64,000 nucleotides of DNA. It comes from an uncultured Bacteroides sp. GTDB taxonomy: Bacteria; Bacteroidota; Bacteroidia; Bacteroidales; Bacteroidaceae. The stretch spans positions 1-64,000 of the forward strand of contig USAN01000003.1 in assembly GCA_900552645.1 (NCBI GenBank), in the 5' to 3' direction. A program made the translations under genes and the position numbers. Each line of letters opens with the position of its first letter. Position 1 is the stretch's first letter. This document shows, piece by piece, positions 8,613 through 19,061 of this stretch. The notes under the pieces were generated by a model, which worked only from the letters and a program-made list of their open reading frames with translations, was not told the origin of the DNA and made no database searches.

Positions 8613-11357
8613 TTAAAAGTTGATTTTCATTTTTACATTATAGGAACGACCAAAACCATAGAATATTCCATAAGACGTTTTCCAATCATGGTTTATACCA
8701 TCTGTCGCATCCATTATATATTCCTGATCAAATAAATTATTTATATTACCAGATAAAATAGCATCTATATTTCCTATTTTAAATCTGTAACTTGCATTCA
8801 TATCTACTACATATGCAGCAGGAATTCTCCATGGAGTTCCATATTCAACAACCTTATTTATATTATATGACAAATCAGAAGCATTAATACTCCAATCTGA
8901 ATAGTTTCTTCCATAGAATACACAGTCCATACCGACTCTCAAAGATCTTGAAATTTTAGCATTAGCACCTAAAGAAGCTGTTGTCTGTGCAGAACCACCT
9001 ACCTTTACATCTTTCAAACCTAATGTAGTTTTAGCATGATCTTCTGCCAATACTCCTGATGCTGGAGTAAATTCACCCTTATTATAGGTCAAAGGTTGTC
9101 CTAAAGAATTATAAAAATATCCAGTAGGATTACTAGTCCATCTCCAATCTCCTATAGAAAACATACCATTTACATCCAACCATCTAAATGGACGATATAC
9201 AAAATCCAATTCAATACCCTGATGTGTTGCATCGACACCAGACATATTAATTGAAGCTCTATCTACGATATTTCCATTTTTATCTTCAATATTCATAGAA
9301 GTAGCATTTGTTTTATCCATCCATTGGGTATGATACAGATTAAGATTTGCACTAAATATAGATGAACGAAAACCATATCCTAATTCAAAAGAAAATATTT
9401 TTTCATTAACAGCATCTGGATTGGTTGCATTACTTGTAGTACTCTGCAGAAAAGCACCACCAGAGAAGAAAGGAGCACGACTAATATAACCTATATTAGC
9501 AAATACATTATGATTTTCTGATAAGTTATAATTTGCTCCACCTTTAACAGTATAACCTATATAATTAACAGTCTCTGATTTTGCATGATTTTTATCATAA
9601 TAATATCTATCGTATCTCCAATAACCAGTATTAGATAATGATCCAGCTAAAAATGCACTTAATTTATCTTTGTTGTATTCCGCCTGAGCAAAAACTCCTT
9701 CAGACATTACATAACCATCATAATCTCTATAAACAACATCACCAACTTTAAGCTTTTTATTTATAAAATCTGGGGTACCTGCAGCTGAATTATATTCTTT
9801 CTTTACATTTGCACGAGATTCATCAAGGAAAAATTCACCTCCATATAAGTCTATCAATTCATTTGTATGAGTACCCTTATAATAACGGAAATCTAAGCCA
9901 CCATAAAAATCAATATTTTCTCCAAGCTTAGTAGTAAATGTAGACAATAATCCATACCAATCATGAAAGTTCTTACTTTTAGACATTGCCATAAGTGATC
10001 CGTTTTCGCTATTTTCATTCAAATCATATATTTGATCATAAGCAAAAGTTCCATCACTATTTCTAAAATAGGTATTTAATTTACCTTTGTAGGATCCATA
10101 CCATTTATTCCTATATTGGGTACCATTTTCATCTTTCTTATAACCTTGTCCAGAATAACCGAAACCTCTTCCTATTGAAACATATGCTACTGTACTTAAA
10201 GATGATTTATCATTAATTTGCCATTGATGATTTAACGATATTTGTGGTTTATGATATTCATTACGTGAAGATGTTTTACGCTCTCCATTTCTTCCAAATC
10301 CATAAGTAGGATTATAACGATAAACGCTTTTATCACCCATATAGTTTTTAACATCTTGCCATCCTTGGATTGTAAGTCCATCACCACTATTTCTTTGATT
10401 ATGCCATTGTGGGGAGCCAAAAGCTGTAAATGATAATTGATGATTATCATTTATCCTTTTTGAAATATTAATAAAATAGTTGTAAGCTTCAAAATCTGTA
10501 CCTTGAATGTAGCCATCTCCCCACGTCTTACCACCTAATACAGTAAAAGCCCATCCAGTTTTAGACATCCCGGTAGATACATGAAATAACATTTTATTAT
10601 ATCCGTCATTTCCTAAAGAATAAGAAAAAGAACCACCTTTCTTTTGATCAATTGATCTGGTTATTATATTTATAGAACCTCCTACAGATGGAGCTGAAAC
10701 TTTTGATGCTCCAAGTCCACGTTGTGTCTGCATACTACGTGTTACATCTGATAAACCAGCCCAATTACTCCAATATACTCCTCCCCATTCCATATCATTC
10801 ATTGGAACACCATTTACCATTACAGCAATATTAGCAGATTTAAAGCCACGCATATTAATTTTTGAGTCTCCATAACCTCCACCACTTTTTGTAGCATAAA
10901 CGCCTGGAGTAGATTTCAAAATCTCTGGAAACTCCTGTGATCCTAATTTTTCCTCAATAAATTCAGGAGCCAAAGTTGTTACTGCTACTGGAGTCTTTCG
11001 CGCAACTGCGATAGAAGAAGTTACAACAACATCTCCCAAAGTTTTTGAATCAAGAGTTAATGATATAATTCCAAGATCAACATTACCTTTGTGAGTAATT
11101 TTAATTTTTTGATCTTGATAACCCAAATATTTACATTCTATAACTCCTTTTGCAGTAGTTACTTTTAATGTAAAATTACCTTCGATGTCAGTAACAGTAC
11201 CTAAAGATGTACCATTTACAGAAACTGTAGCTCCAATAAGAGGCTCATTATTCTCCGCATCTACTACTTTACCTTTAACAATACCTTGAGCATAAGTAGT
11301 TAGTGAAACTAACGCTAATGCACAAAAAACAAGTAATTGTTTTAGATGATTTCTCAT
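8613..11357 (-). CDS. TonB-dependent receptor of nuclease operon
   Basis: 914 residues with a signal peptide (cleavage near TYAQG, residue 24) and a CarboxypepD_reg-like domain (about 25-110) beginning GIVKGKVVDAENNEPLIGAT. A TonB-box-like stretch (LGDVVVTSS) precedes the plug domain (about 120-240; conserved MRGFKSANIAVMVNGVPMND). A large beta-barrel follows and ends in MKINF with the C-terminal Phe expected for outer-membrane insertion. It imports a substrate across the outer membrane using TonB energy. It leads an operon with a surface lipoprotein and a secreted nuclease, which suggests uptake of nucleic-acid breakdown products or phosphate. A TAATTTTG box on this strand (plus 11411-11418) lies about 55 bases upstream. 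Confidence 0.92.
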   Translation of the reverse strand: MRNHLKQLLVFCALALVSLTTYAQGIVKGKVVDAENNEPLIGATVSVNGTSLGTVTDIEGNFTLKVTTAKGVIECKYLGYQDQKIKITHKGNVDLGIISLTLDSKTLGDVVVTSSIAVARKTPVAVTTLAPEFIEEKLGSQEFPEILKSTPGVYATKSGGGYGDSKINMRGFKSANIAVMVNGVPMNDMEWGGVYWSNWAGLSDVTRSMQTQRGLGASKVSAPSVGGSINIITRSIDQKKGGSFSYSLGNDGYNKMLFHVSTGMSKTGWAFTVLGGKTWGDGYIQGTDFEAYNYFINISKRINDNHQLSFTAFGSPQWHNQRNSGDGLTIQGWQDVKNYMGDKSVYRYNPTYGFGRNGERKTSSRNEYHKPQISLNHQWQINDKSSLSTVAYVSIGRGFGYSGQGYKKDENGTQYRNKWYGSYKGKLNTYFRNSDGTFAYDQIYDLNENSENGSLMAMSKSKNFHDWYGLLSTFTTKLGENIDFYGGLDFRYYKGTHTNELIDLYGGEFFLDESRANVKKEYNSAAGTPDFINKKLKVGDVVYRDYDGYVMSEGVFAQAEYNKDKLSAFLAGSLSNTGYWRYDRYYYDKNHAKSETVNYIGYTVKGGANYNLSENHNVFANIGYISRAPFFSGGAFLQSTTSNATNPDAVNEKIFSFELGYGFRSSIFSANLNLYHTQWMDKTNATSMNIEDKNGNIVDRASINMSGVDATHQGIELDFVYRPFRWLDVNGMFSIGDWRWTSNPTGYFYNSLGQPLTYNKGEFTPASGVLAEDHAKTTLGLKDVKVGGSAQTTASLGANAKISRSLRVGMDCVFYGRNYSDWSINASDLSYNINKVVEYGTPWRIPAAYVVDMNASYRFKIGNIDAILSGNINNLFDQEYIMDATDGINHDWKTSYGIFYGFGRSYNVKMKINF

Positions 11358-11657
11358 AATTTTGTGTGCTTTTTAAATAATTAATAGTTAGTATAATACT
11401 ATATTTGTTACAAAATTAAATAAAAAAATTTATATAAATTGCATTTTTATAGCAGTTATTAAACTGCAAGATGTTCTTTAACATAGATGTGTTAATAGAA
11501 TACTCCGTATATGACATTATTTTACATTTATATTTAATATTAAATTTATTTTTTTTAATTTAATATAATGTTCAAAAAAAAGCGACCGGTTATTTCGCCG
11601 GTCGCTTTTTTATATTATGATAAAAATTACAAACATTATGTCTGTTTCTTATAAGAA
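11358..11657. other. Intergenic region between two TonB receptor genes
   Basis: Three hundred very AT-rich bases without a gene. They hold a TAnnTTTG-type box for the leftward receptor (TAATTTTG on the minus strand, plus 11411-11418) and the terminator of the gene to the right (listed separately). I see no small-RNA promoter in it. Confidence 0.7.
11574..11611 (-). terminator. Terminator after Oar-like receptor
   Basis: An 8-bp GC-rich stem (11582-11589 with 11598-11605) with an eight-base loop, flanked by an A run on the left and a T run on the right, so it can act in both directions. It lies 47 bases beyond the stop of the minus-strand receptor gene. Confidence 0.9.
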
Positions 11658-14600
11658 TTAATTGAACAAGTATCTTACGCTAAATACAACTTGGTAAGTT
11701 GACCATGTACTTTCAAATCTTTCGAAGGTTTTAAGATGACGTGCTCCATTAACCAGATTATAGTTAAATGTACCGTTGCTACCATTTTCGCCTTTACCTT
11801 TATTATAAGTCAGCAATGTGTTTCCTGATACTTGTTTGTAATTACCCCAACTGTTATTGAGTAAATTAGGAAGGTTAGTAATATCACATCCTAACTGCAG
11901 CGTATGTTTTGAGCCTCCAACCATCATATATATATCCTGACTGAATTTGAAATCAAGTTGATGACTCCATGGCATCTTAACACCACCACGTTCTGTATAT
12001 TTACCTTTACGATTCTTTAAGTATGAATCCTGATTTATGAAAGACCAGAAATCATCCTTCTGCATTTGTGCAGTATAAGTTTGCTTGTTTCCGCTTTCGT
12101 CGGTAAATGTACCTTTGTCTGTAAATGCCCAATTATCAAGTTCTTCACGACTAGCAGGAATATAAAGAAGATTTCCAGGAGCCGATGGATCATTGATAAC
12201 ATTACTGTTAAATATATACGAGAATCTATTATAAGAATATCCATTCATAAATCCGTTTTCAGAACCTTCGTATACTAAGCTGATATTGGATGCAGTATTC
12301 TTGCTCTCCTTTATCTTGTAACTTGCAGTAAGTAAAAGACGGTTAGGAGCAACATATGTAGCATAACCAAGTTCATTTCCGTTAATTCCGTTTACAGAAT
12401 TACGATAGTTTGTATAATAAGATGTAACCTGATCACCTATACCTTCTGTATAACTCTTTGCTCTTGAATGAGTATATGCTGCTGATACATATAATCCGAA
12501 ATCAAATGACTTGCGCAATTGTGCTGTCAACGACCAGTAGTATGCCTTATGACCTGCATTCTCGATTACATAAGCATTATTTGCATTGTATGACGACATA
12601 TATTGACGCTGATCGTACTGATTAAGAGATATCATTGAAGTACCATTCCAATATATATTCTTATTTGATACTATTGCCGGATTCATATCCTTATTATATA
12701 TACCTTCCAAAGTAAAGTCTACGTCGTAAGGTAATTTTGCATCGAAAGCTAAAGACATCTTCCATGTCTTAGGCATACGCAAATCTTTTGAAAGTATAGT
12801 TGGACTCTGAGGTACGCTTGTAGCACTAGTTGCATTTATCTGAGTAAGCATATCGGCCTGACTCATTGTAAATGTAGGAGCAATAGTACCTGTACTTCCT
12901 GTACCTTCGCTATAATATAGATAAGATGTCTGACCCATACCTGAATTTCCTACTGCTGATACTAACCATACGAATGGCATGCGACCAACAAATATACCTG
13001 TACCTCCACGAAGCACATATTTACGTTCTCCATTAGACATATCCCAGTTAAAACCAATTCTAGGAGATATTGATATTGACGACTTAGGAACTTGTGCTGT
13101 AGAGTAATGTACCCCATCAAAAGCTATCTTGTAATACTCTTCATTGAAATTATCTTTTAATGAAGGATAAGAAGGTAATTCAAAACGAACACCAGCAGAA
13201 AGCTTGAAATTTGAGGTAATATCCATGTTATCCTGCAAATAGAATGAATACTGATTGGTAGACATCTTTGAAGTAAACATTGAATGTGCTGCATTATTTC
13301 CATAAGTTATTGCGAAAGCTCTTGGTGTAGCTGCAAAGACCTCATCCCATTTTCCATTGTTCACCTGATCGGCAGTTGCTACATATGCATAATAACCTGC
13401 ACCCATCTGTGCATATCCATTGGCTGCATTATTGTACTCATACTGCAAACCTCCTGTAATATTATGTATACCTATTGTAGCATTCAGTTCATCTGTAAAT
13501 ACCAGATTCTTTGTCTGAGAAAGATTACCCATCGTAAAAGGATCGTTTCCTGTCAATGCCCATGTAGGATAGTGTCCCTGACCATCAGACATCAATATTT
13601 CAAGAGTAGGTGCATCGCCAAATTCATTGGAACGTGGCTGATCTTGGAAAGAATAGGTTCCACGGAATGTATTGTTGAATATACCTATACGACTATTCAG
13701 TTCGGCAGCAACAGAAGTAAATCTGTATTCACTATAATAACGAGATGAAAGAGAGTTCATTCCATAATAGCTTCCACTTCCGTAAGTACCGTTAGAACCG
13801 TTGTATATATTATTTGCATACATCGGACTTCTTGATGAAGATGCACCGCTATTAGATTTTCTATTTGAACGTGTAAGTCGTACGTTGAACTTATTATTAT
13901 CATTGATATTCCAGTCCAAACGAGCAAGTATACGGTAAGACGGTGTCTTTAGATTAAAGCCTTGCCATGCACCTGTAGTTAGGTTATATTGCTTTGAAAG
14001 ATAATCTGTAAGACCGTTTAACTGAGTAAGCGTAGGACGACGATTAGTATTTGTATAAGAAGTCTCTGTACCATTACCTGCCGATGCAGAAGGTCCTGCA
14101 GCCATATTATCTTCATATTCACCGTTTACAAAGAAGAAAAGCTTGTTTTTTATAATAGGGCCACCTATAGAAGCACCATAAGTATACTTATGCGACTTGT
14201 CAAGACTTAGTTTCGCACCGTCTACATTATCGCCGGTAAGATCATTATTTGTAATATACATATATGCAGTACCATTAAACTTGTTTGTACCACTCTTTGT
14301 AACTGCATTTATAGCACCACCATTAAAACCGCTCTGACGAACATCATAAGGAGTAATTGATACAGAAATTTGATCAAGTGCATCAAGAGATATAGGAGTT
14401 CCACCACCAGGAAGATTACCACTTCCCAAACCAAATGTATTATTAAACTGTGCTCCATCTATAGTTACATTTGACTGACGATAATTACCACCACCAACAG
14501 CAAATCCATTTGTAGTACTAGAGCCTTGAGGAGATAGGCGCATTATATCATTCATACTACGGCTTACAGTAGGAACTGCAGCAATTTGTTCGGCACTGAC

Positions 14601-15017
14601 GTTAGTTATTGCTCCTGAACGGCTACTTTTCATATTGCTGTCTTTAGAAGCTGTAACAACTACTTCATCAAGTGTTTCTGAAGATTCCTTCATCCAAGCA
14701 TTAAGCACATAGGTTTCGCCTAATTGAAGATTGATACCCTTGAAGGTTACTGATTGATATCCTACATATGATACCTCAACCCTATACGGACCACCGGCAC
14801 GCATACCCTGAATCGTGTATCTTCCTTCCACATTAGAAATGGCACCATAACGGGTTCCTGTAGGTTCATAAATAGCCTGGATCGTAGCACCAATAATGGG
14901 CTCCTTGGCTTCGTCGGTAATTTTTCCGCTTAAAGAGGCAGTAGTTACCTGACCGTTTGCAACAACCGCAATTACCACCATAATTACGGAAATAAAAAAT
15001 CGCATTTGTTTCAACAT
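11658..15017 (-). CDS. Oar-like TonB-dependent receptor
   Basis: 1119 residues. A signal peptide (about 1-22, ending VANGQ) is followed by a CarboxypepD_reg-like domain (about 28-115, SGKITDEAKEPIIGATIQ). A TonB-box-like LDEVVVTASKD comes next, then a plug (about 130-250) containing RQSNVTIDGAQFNN and SGFNGGAINAVTKSGTN, which are characteristic of Oar/OmpA-related TonB receptors. The remainder is a large barrel ending in RYLFN. Oar-type proteins in Bacteroidota and myxobacteria are outer-membrane transporters; some are involved in protein secretion or adhesion. No SusD-type lipoprotein follows and the gene has its own terminator, so it is a single-gene unit. A TAACTTTG box on the minus strand (plus 15068-15075) is about 50 bases upstream of the ATG. 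Confidence 0.9.
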   Translation of the reverse strand: MLKQMRFFISVIMVVIAVVANGQVTTASLSGKITDEAKEPIIGATIQAIYEPTGTRYGAISNVEGRYTIQGMRAGGPYRVEVSYVGYQSVTFKGINLQLGETYVLNAWMKESSETLDEVVVTASKDSNMKSSRSGAITNVSAEQIAAVPTVSRSMNDIMRLSPQGSSTTNGFAVGGGNYRQSNVTIDGAQFNNTFGLGSGNLPGGGTPISLDALDQISVSITPYDVRQSGFNGGAINAVTKSGTNKFNGTAYMYITNNDLTGDNVDGAKLSLDKSHKYTYGASIGGPIIKNKLFFFVNGEYEDNMAAGPSASAGNGTETSYTNTNRRPTLTQLNGLTDYLSKQYNLTTGAWQGFNLKTPSYRILARLDWNINDNNKFNVRLTRSNRKSNSGASSSRSPMYANNIYNGSNGTYGSGSYYGMNSLSSRYYSEYRFTSVAAELNSRIGIFNNTFRGTYSFQDQPRSNEFGDAPTLEILMSDGQGHYPTWALTGNDPFTMGNLSQTKNLVFTDELNATIGIHNITGGLQYEYNNAANGYAQMGAGYYAYVATADQVNNGKWDEVFAATPRAFAITYGNNAAHSMFTSKMSTNQYSFYLQDNMDITSNFKLSAGVRFELPSYPSLKDNFNEEYYKIAFDGVHYSTAQVPKSSISISPRIGFNWDMSNGERKYVLRGGTGIFVGRMPFVWLVSAVGNSGMGQTSYLYYSEGTGSTGTIAPTFTMSQADMLTQINATSATSVPQSPTILSKDLRMPKTWKMSLAFDAKLPYDVDFTLEGIYNKDMNPAIVSNKNIYWNGTSMISLNQYDQRQYMSSYNANNAYVIENAGHKAYYWSLTAQLRKSFDFGLYVSAAYTHSRAKSYTEGIGDQVTSYYTNYRNSVNGINGNELGYATYVAPNRLLLTASYKIKESKNTASNISLVYEGSENGFMNGYSYNRFSYIFNSNVINDPSAPGNLLYIPASREELDNWAFTDKGTFTDESGNKQTYTAQMQKDDFWSFINQDSYLKNRKGKYTERGGVKMPWSHQLDFKFSQDIYMMVGGSKHTLQLGCDITNLPNLLNNSWGNYKQVSGNTLLTYNKGKGENGSNGTFNYNLVNGARHLKTFERFESTWSTYQVVFSVRYLFN

Positions 15018-15213
15018 GAGATTTTAATTTATTAATGTTATGATTTAATGGATCACTAAATACGCTGCAAAGTTATGTAATAAAAACAATAAGATTATTA
15101 CAAAGATATTACAAATTTTAAATTTGATTTGCATATTATTTAAATATCACACTTTATTATTAATAAATATTTAATTTGTAAATTATCTTTTTCTATTTAT
15201 ATCAATATAAAAG

Positions 15214-15250
15214 ACAAAAAAATCCGTACCCTAATTTAGGATACGGATTA
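15214..15250 (-). terminator. ettA operon terminator
   Basis: A 14-bp stem (15221-15234 with 15237-15250, effectively a small loop at the centre) with one mismatch that becomes a G-U pair in minus-strand RNA, followed in that direction by a U run. It lies about 50 bases past the ettA stop. Confidence 0.85.
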
Positions 15251-15297
15251 TATTTATTTTTCTATATTATAAAGATGTATAGTACATACATTCAGAA

Positions 15298-16986
15298 TCA
15301 ATCCTGAGTTAATTTACGATAACGAACTCGTTTTGGTTCTTCATTTCCCATACGTTTCATCTTATTCTCTTCATATTCTGTATATGATCCTTCGAAGAAG
15401 AATACTTCACTATTTCCTTCAAAAGCAAGAATATGAGTACAAATACGGTCAAGAAACCAACGGTCATGGCTAATTACTACTGCACAACCTGCAAAGTCTT
15501 CAAGACCTTCTTCAAGTGCACGCAATGTATTTACGTCAATATCATTGGTAGGCTCATCAAGAAGCAGAACATTACCTTCTTCTTTTAATGCCATAGCAAG
15601 ATGCAAACGGTTACGTTCACCACCAGAAAGCATACCACATAACTTTTCCTGATCAGCACCCGAAAAATTGAAACGACTCAGATATGCACGGGCATTGATA
15701 TCCTTGCCTCCAAGACGTAACAGTTCGTTGCCTCCACTTATAACCTGATATACAGATTTGTTGGGGTCAATATCTTTATGCTGCTGATCTACGTATGCTA
15801 GTTTTACAGTCTCACCTACTTCGAATGTACCTTTATCTACAGTTTCAAGCCCCATTATAAGACGGAAAAGAGTTGTTTTACCGGCACCGTTAGGTCCGAT
15901 AACACCTACAATACCATTAGGAGGTAACATAAAGTTAAGATTATCGAACAGAAGTTTATCTCCGTAAGCTTTGGCTACTCCTATAGACTCTATAACCTTA
16001 TTACCCAAACGTGGTCCGTTAGGGATAAAGATTTCAAGTCTCTCTTCTTTTTCCTTAACATCTTCATTAATAAGCTTATCATATGAATTAAGACGAGCTT
16101 TTCCTTTTGCTTGACGAGCCTTAGGTGCCATTCGTACCCAGTCCAACTCTCTTTCAAGAGTTTTACGACGCTTGCTTGCCACCTTCTCTTCCATCTCCAT
16201 TCTCTTAGTTTTCTGTTCCAACCAGCTTGAGTAATTGCCTTTCCATGGAATACCTTCACCACGGTCAAGTTCAAGAATCCATCCAGCTACATGATCTAGG
16301 AAATAACGGTCATGGGTTACTGCAATTACAGTACCTTCATACTGCTGCAAATGCTGTTCCAGCCAGTCAATACTTTCGGCATCAAGGTGATTGGTAGGCT
16401 CATCCAAAAGAAGAATATCAGGTTTCTGCAACAGCAAGCGACAAAGTGCTACACGACGGCGTTCACCACCCGAAAGATTCTTTACAGGTTGATCTTCGGG
16501 AGGACAGCGCAACGCATCCATAGCACGTTCCAATTTGCTGTCAAGATTCCAGGCATCGGTTGCATCGATTATATCCTGAAGTTCGGCCTGACGAGCGAAA
16601 AGCGCATCCATCTTATCTGAATCTTCATAATATTCTGGAAGTCCAAACTTATTGTTTATCTCTTCATATTCTGTCAGGGTATCAACTATACTCTGTACCC
16701 CTTCCATCACTACTTCCTTTACGGTCTTCGAATCATCCAAGTGGGGTTCCTGTGCCAGATATCCTACGGAGTAACCTGGCGAGAATACCACTTCTCCCTG
16801 ATAACTTTTTTCTAGTCCGGCAATAATTTTAAGTAATGTTGATTTTCCGGAACCATTAAGACCGATAATACCAATCTTAGCTCCATAAAAAAAGGATAGG
16901 TAGATGTTTTTCAATACCTGTTTATTCGCCTGGAAGGCCTTACTTACGCCAACCATCGAAAAAATAATTTTTTTGTCGTCTGCCAT
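15298..16986 (-). CDS. ettA: ABC-F translational throttle ATPase EttA
   Basis: 562 residues, a soluble tandem ABC ATPase without membrane segments. The first Walker A is GLNGSGKST (42-50), with signature LSGGERRRVALCR and Walker B LLLLDEPTNHLD; a second copy has GPNGAGKTT (about 360), LSGGERNRLHLA and LLLLDEPTNDID. The linker region with its Arg/Lys-rich helices, and the total length, fit EttA rather than Uup or antibiotic-resistance ABC-F proteins. EttA binds the ribosomal E site and gates entry into elongation according to the ADP/ATP ratio. It is the last gene of a tight minus-strand cluster, 14 bases after an MFS gene. Confidence 0.93.
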   Translation of the reverse strand: MADDKKIIFSMVGVSKAFQANKQVLKNIYLSFFYGAKIGIIGLNGSGKSTLLKIIAGLEKSYQGEVVFSPGYSVGYLAQEPHLDDSKTVKEVVMEGVQSIVDTLTEYEEINNKFGLPEYYEDSDKMDALFARQAELQDIIDATDAWNLDSKLERAMDALRCPPEDQPVKNLSGGERRRVALCRLLLQKPDILLLDEPTNHLDAESIDWLEQHLQQYEGTVIAVTHDRYFLDHVAGWILELDRGEGIPWKGNYSSWLEQKTKRMEMEEKVASKRRKTLERELDWVRMAPKARQAKGKARLNSYDKLINEDVKEKEERLEIFIPNGPRLGNKVIESIGVAKAYGDKLLFDNLNFMLPPNGIVGVIGPNGAGKTTLFRLIMGLETVDKGTFEVGETVKLAYVDQQHKDIDPNKSVYQVISGGNELLRLGGKDINARAYLSRFNFSGADQEKLCGMLSGGERNRLHLAMALKEEGNVLLLDEPTNDIDVNTLRALEEGLEDFAGCAVVISHDRWFLDRICTHILAFEGNSEVFFFEGSYTEYEENKMKRMGNEEPKRVRYRKLTQD

Positions 16987-17000
16987 ATTCTTTTAAAAAT

Positions 17001-18170
17001 TTATAATTGTTTCTTTTCCATTTGTTTGTAATACCATTTATGAGTGAAGAGTTCATAAACAAGTATATATAAAATAATTATACCTACAGCAATGCTATAT
17101 AGGATTACCAAATCTCCATTGTAAAACAGAAATCCTGTGATGTAACCAATAAATATCCCTAATTCCCACATAAGATAATAAGTATTATTGGCCGAACCAC
17201 GTTCGCAATGGAAAGGCAAACTTATCATTATAATGTAGAAACGACTTGACGAAATGCTTACTCCTATTCCAATCAGTACAGCGCTTATAGCTAATGATAT
17301 ATTATTTACTGAAAATATTAGCAATATTAACCCAGATATAAGAATAGCCGTAGAAAATTCAACTTCTGCCTTAGATGATACACTTCTAAGCATATGTTTC
17401 AATAAAATAAATGCTATGAACGCACCTATTATAATTGAAAGATAAAAAATTTCATTTCCTATTGAGCTTATATTCATTCCAATTATTATAGGAATTGGCA
17501 ACATATTTAATGCTGCAGGCAAAGCTCTAGGTAATAAAAAACGGTCTAAAGAACAAAATGATGGTTTTAATGGAGCTCTGAATGGTACTCTTATAAAGAG
17601 AATTAAAAAAGCTGCCAAGAAAGAAATTCCTAAACATAAGTATAATATAACTGATAGACTATAATAGTTATATAGATATATACCACTCACGATTCCTGCT
17701 ATAATACCAATCTTTCCTAAACGTGAGAAAGATATATTAGCATCTGTACGCTTTTTCGGAGGAGTAACATCAATAACCAAGGTACTACTTATAGTAGTTG
17801 TTATTATACTAAAAAGAATACCCTGTATTACTCTTATAGCCAATACCATCCATAACTCTGTTACCTGATTGTAAAAAAGAGTAACAATGCCCAAAATAAT
17901 ACACGCCCAAAAAGCTATATACTTTCTCTTGAATGCATCTATCAAATAATTATTAAAAGGACCAGGCAGAAACATTGCTAAAGCAAAAGATGACACTATT
18001 AGTGCACTTTCTATATAACTGCAGTTAAAGTTGCCGGCAATCCATAAAGGAAGTACTGGCAAATACATATATAAAGATGTATAGAGAAGAAAATTGCCGA
18101 GTGACAATAAAATCATCTCTTTAGTCCAAAGTTTTTTTCTTTCGTAGGGATAAAAAAGATCATCCACCAT
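17001..18170 (-). CDS. MFS transporter
   Basis: 389 residues with about 12 hydrophobic segments and charged cytoplasmic loops (for example DAFKRKY after the second segment and VTPPKKRTDAN in the middle), as in the major facilitator superfamily. The size fits a drug or metabolite exporter of the 12-segment type. The substrate cannot be told from sequence. It lies 22 bases after panB and 14 before ettA on the same strand, so it is probably cotranscribed with them; a link to pantothenate or a precursor is possible but unsupported by motifs. Confidence 0.85.
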   Translation of the reverse strand: MVDDLFYPYERKKLWTKEMILLSLGNFLLYTSLYMYLPVLPLWIAGNFNCSYIESALIVSSFALAMFLPGPFNNYLIDAFKRKYIAFWACIILGIVTLFYNQVTELWMVLAIRVIQGILFSIITTTISSTLVIDVTPPKKRTDANISFSRLGKIGIIAGIVSGIYLYNYYSLSVILYLCLGISFLAAFLILFIRVPFRAPLKPSFCSLDRFLLPRALPAALNMLPIPIIIGMNISSIGNEIFYLSIIIGAFIAFILLKHMLRSVSSKAEVEFSTAILISGLILLIFSVNNISLAISAVLIGIGVSISSSRFYIIMISLPFHCERGSANNTYYLMWELGIFIGYITGFLFYNGDLVILYSIAVGIIILYILVYELFTHKWYYKQMEKKQL

Positions 18171-18192
18171 ATCGTCTTTAAATAAAATAGGT

Positions 18193-19014
18193 TTAATATT
18201 GCTCGTTCTCGTTAGGAAAATCGCAATCTTTTACATCCTTTACATATTGCTGAATAGCTTCAGTCATAATAGTATTCAAATCAGCATATCTGCGTAAGAA
18301 TCGAGGGCTAAAGCCTTTTGCCATACCCAACATATCGGTTACTACTAATACCTGACCGTCTACACCGCCGCCTGCGCCAATACCAATTACCGGTATAGTA
18401 AGTTCTTCTGCTACCCTCTGAGCCAGCTCTGCTGGTATCTTTTCAAGAACCAACGCAAAGCATCCTGCCTCTTCAAGCAAATGAGCATCGCGAATAAGTT
18501 TTTCTGCTTCCAAATCATCCTTGGCACGTACACAATAAGTACCATACTTGTTTATAGACTGAGGCATAAGTCCCAGATGACCCATTATAGGAATTCCTGC
18601 AGAAATTATTTTCTTAACTGCATCAATAATCTCTTCGCCACCTTCAAGCTTCAAAGCATCGGCATGCGTAACTTTCATTATCTTTATAGCATTTGTTACT
18701 GCCTCATATTCGGAAGTTTGATATGTACCGAAAGGCATATCAACCACTACTAATGCTCTTTTAACCCCTCTAACAACCGATTTACCATGGTAAATCATCT
18801 GATCTAATGTAATAGGTAAAGTAGTAACGTTTCCTGCCATAACATTAGATGCCGAATCGCCAACTAATATTATGTCTATTCCAGCGCCATCAACAATCTG
18901 AGCTATAGTATAATCATATGAAGTAAGCATAGAGATTTTTTCTCCTCTCTCTTTCATCTCAACTAATCTGTGAGTAGTTACTTTTCTTGTATCCCCTGAA
19001 ATATATCCAGCCAT
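18193..19014 (-). CDS. panB: 3-methyl-2-oxobutanoate hydroxymethyltransferase
   Basis: 273 residues, the usual length for PanB. Conserved stretches are visible along the chain: SMLTSYDYTIAQIVDGAGID, LVGDSASNV (with the metal- and ketoacid-binding Asp and Ser), DMPFGTYQTS, KLEGGEE, GHLGLMPQS and the late VIGIGAGGGVDGQVLV. The enzyme transfers a hydroxymethyl group from methylene-tetrahydrofolate to 2-oxoisovalerate, the first committed step of pantothenate and hence coenzyme A synthesis, in the cytoplasm. panC and panD are not nearby. It sits between a HAD phosphatase gene (47 bases upstream) and an MFS gene. Confidence 0.96.
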   Translation of the reverse strand: MAGYISGDTRKVTTHRLVEMKERGEKISMLTSYDYTIAQIVDGAGIDIILVGDSASNVMAGNVTTLPITLDQMIYHGKSVVRGVKRALVVVDMPFGTYQTSEYEAVTNAIKIMKVTHADALKLEGGEEIIDAVKKIISAGIPIMGHLGLMPQSINKYGTYCVRAKDDLEAEKLIRDAHLLEEAGCFALVLEKIPAELAQRVAEELTIPVIGIGAGGGVDGQVLVVTDMLGMAKGFSPRFLRRYADLNTIMTEAIQQYVKDVKDCDFPNENEQY

Positions 19015-19061
19015 GTCAATTCTCTTTTTAATAAGATTATAATGTTTATTTTAAACCAATT

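Noticed and set aside
13284..13748. 154-codon open frame antisense to the Oar-like receptor gene
   Set aside because: Cysteine- and isoleucine-rich shadow with no start context; the receptor frame is continuous and convincing.
5779..15017. Polysaccharide utilisation locus
   Set aside because: Two TonB receptors are present, but there is no SusD homologue, no glycoside hydrolase and no hybrid two-component or ECF sigma regulator nearby.
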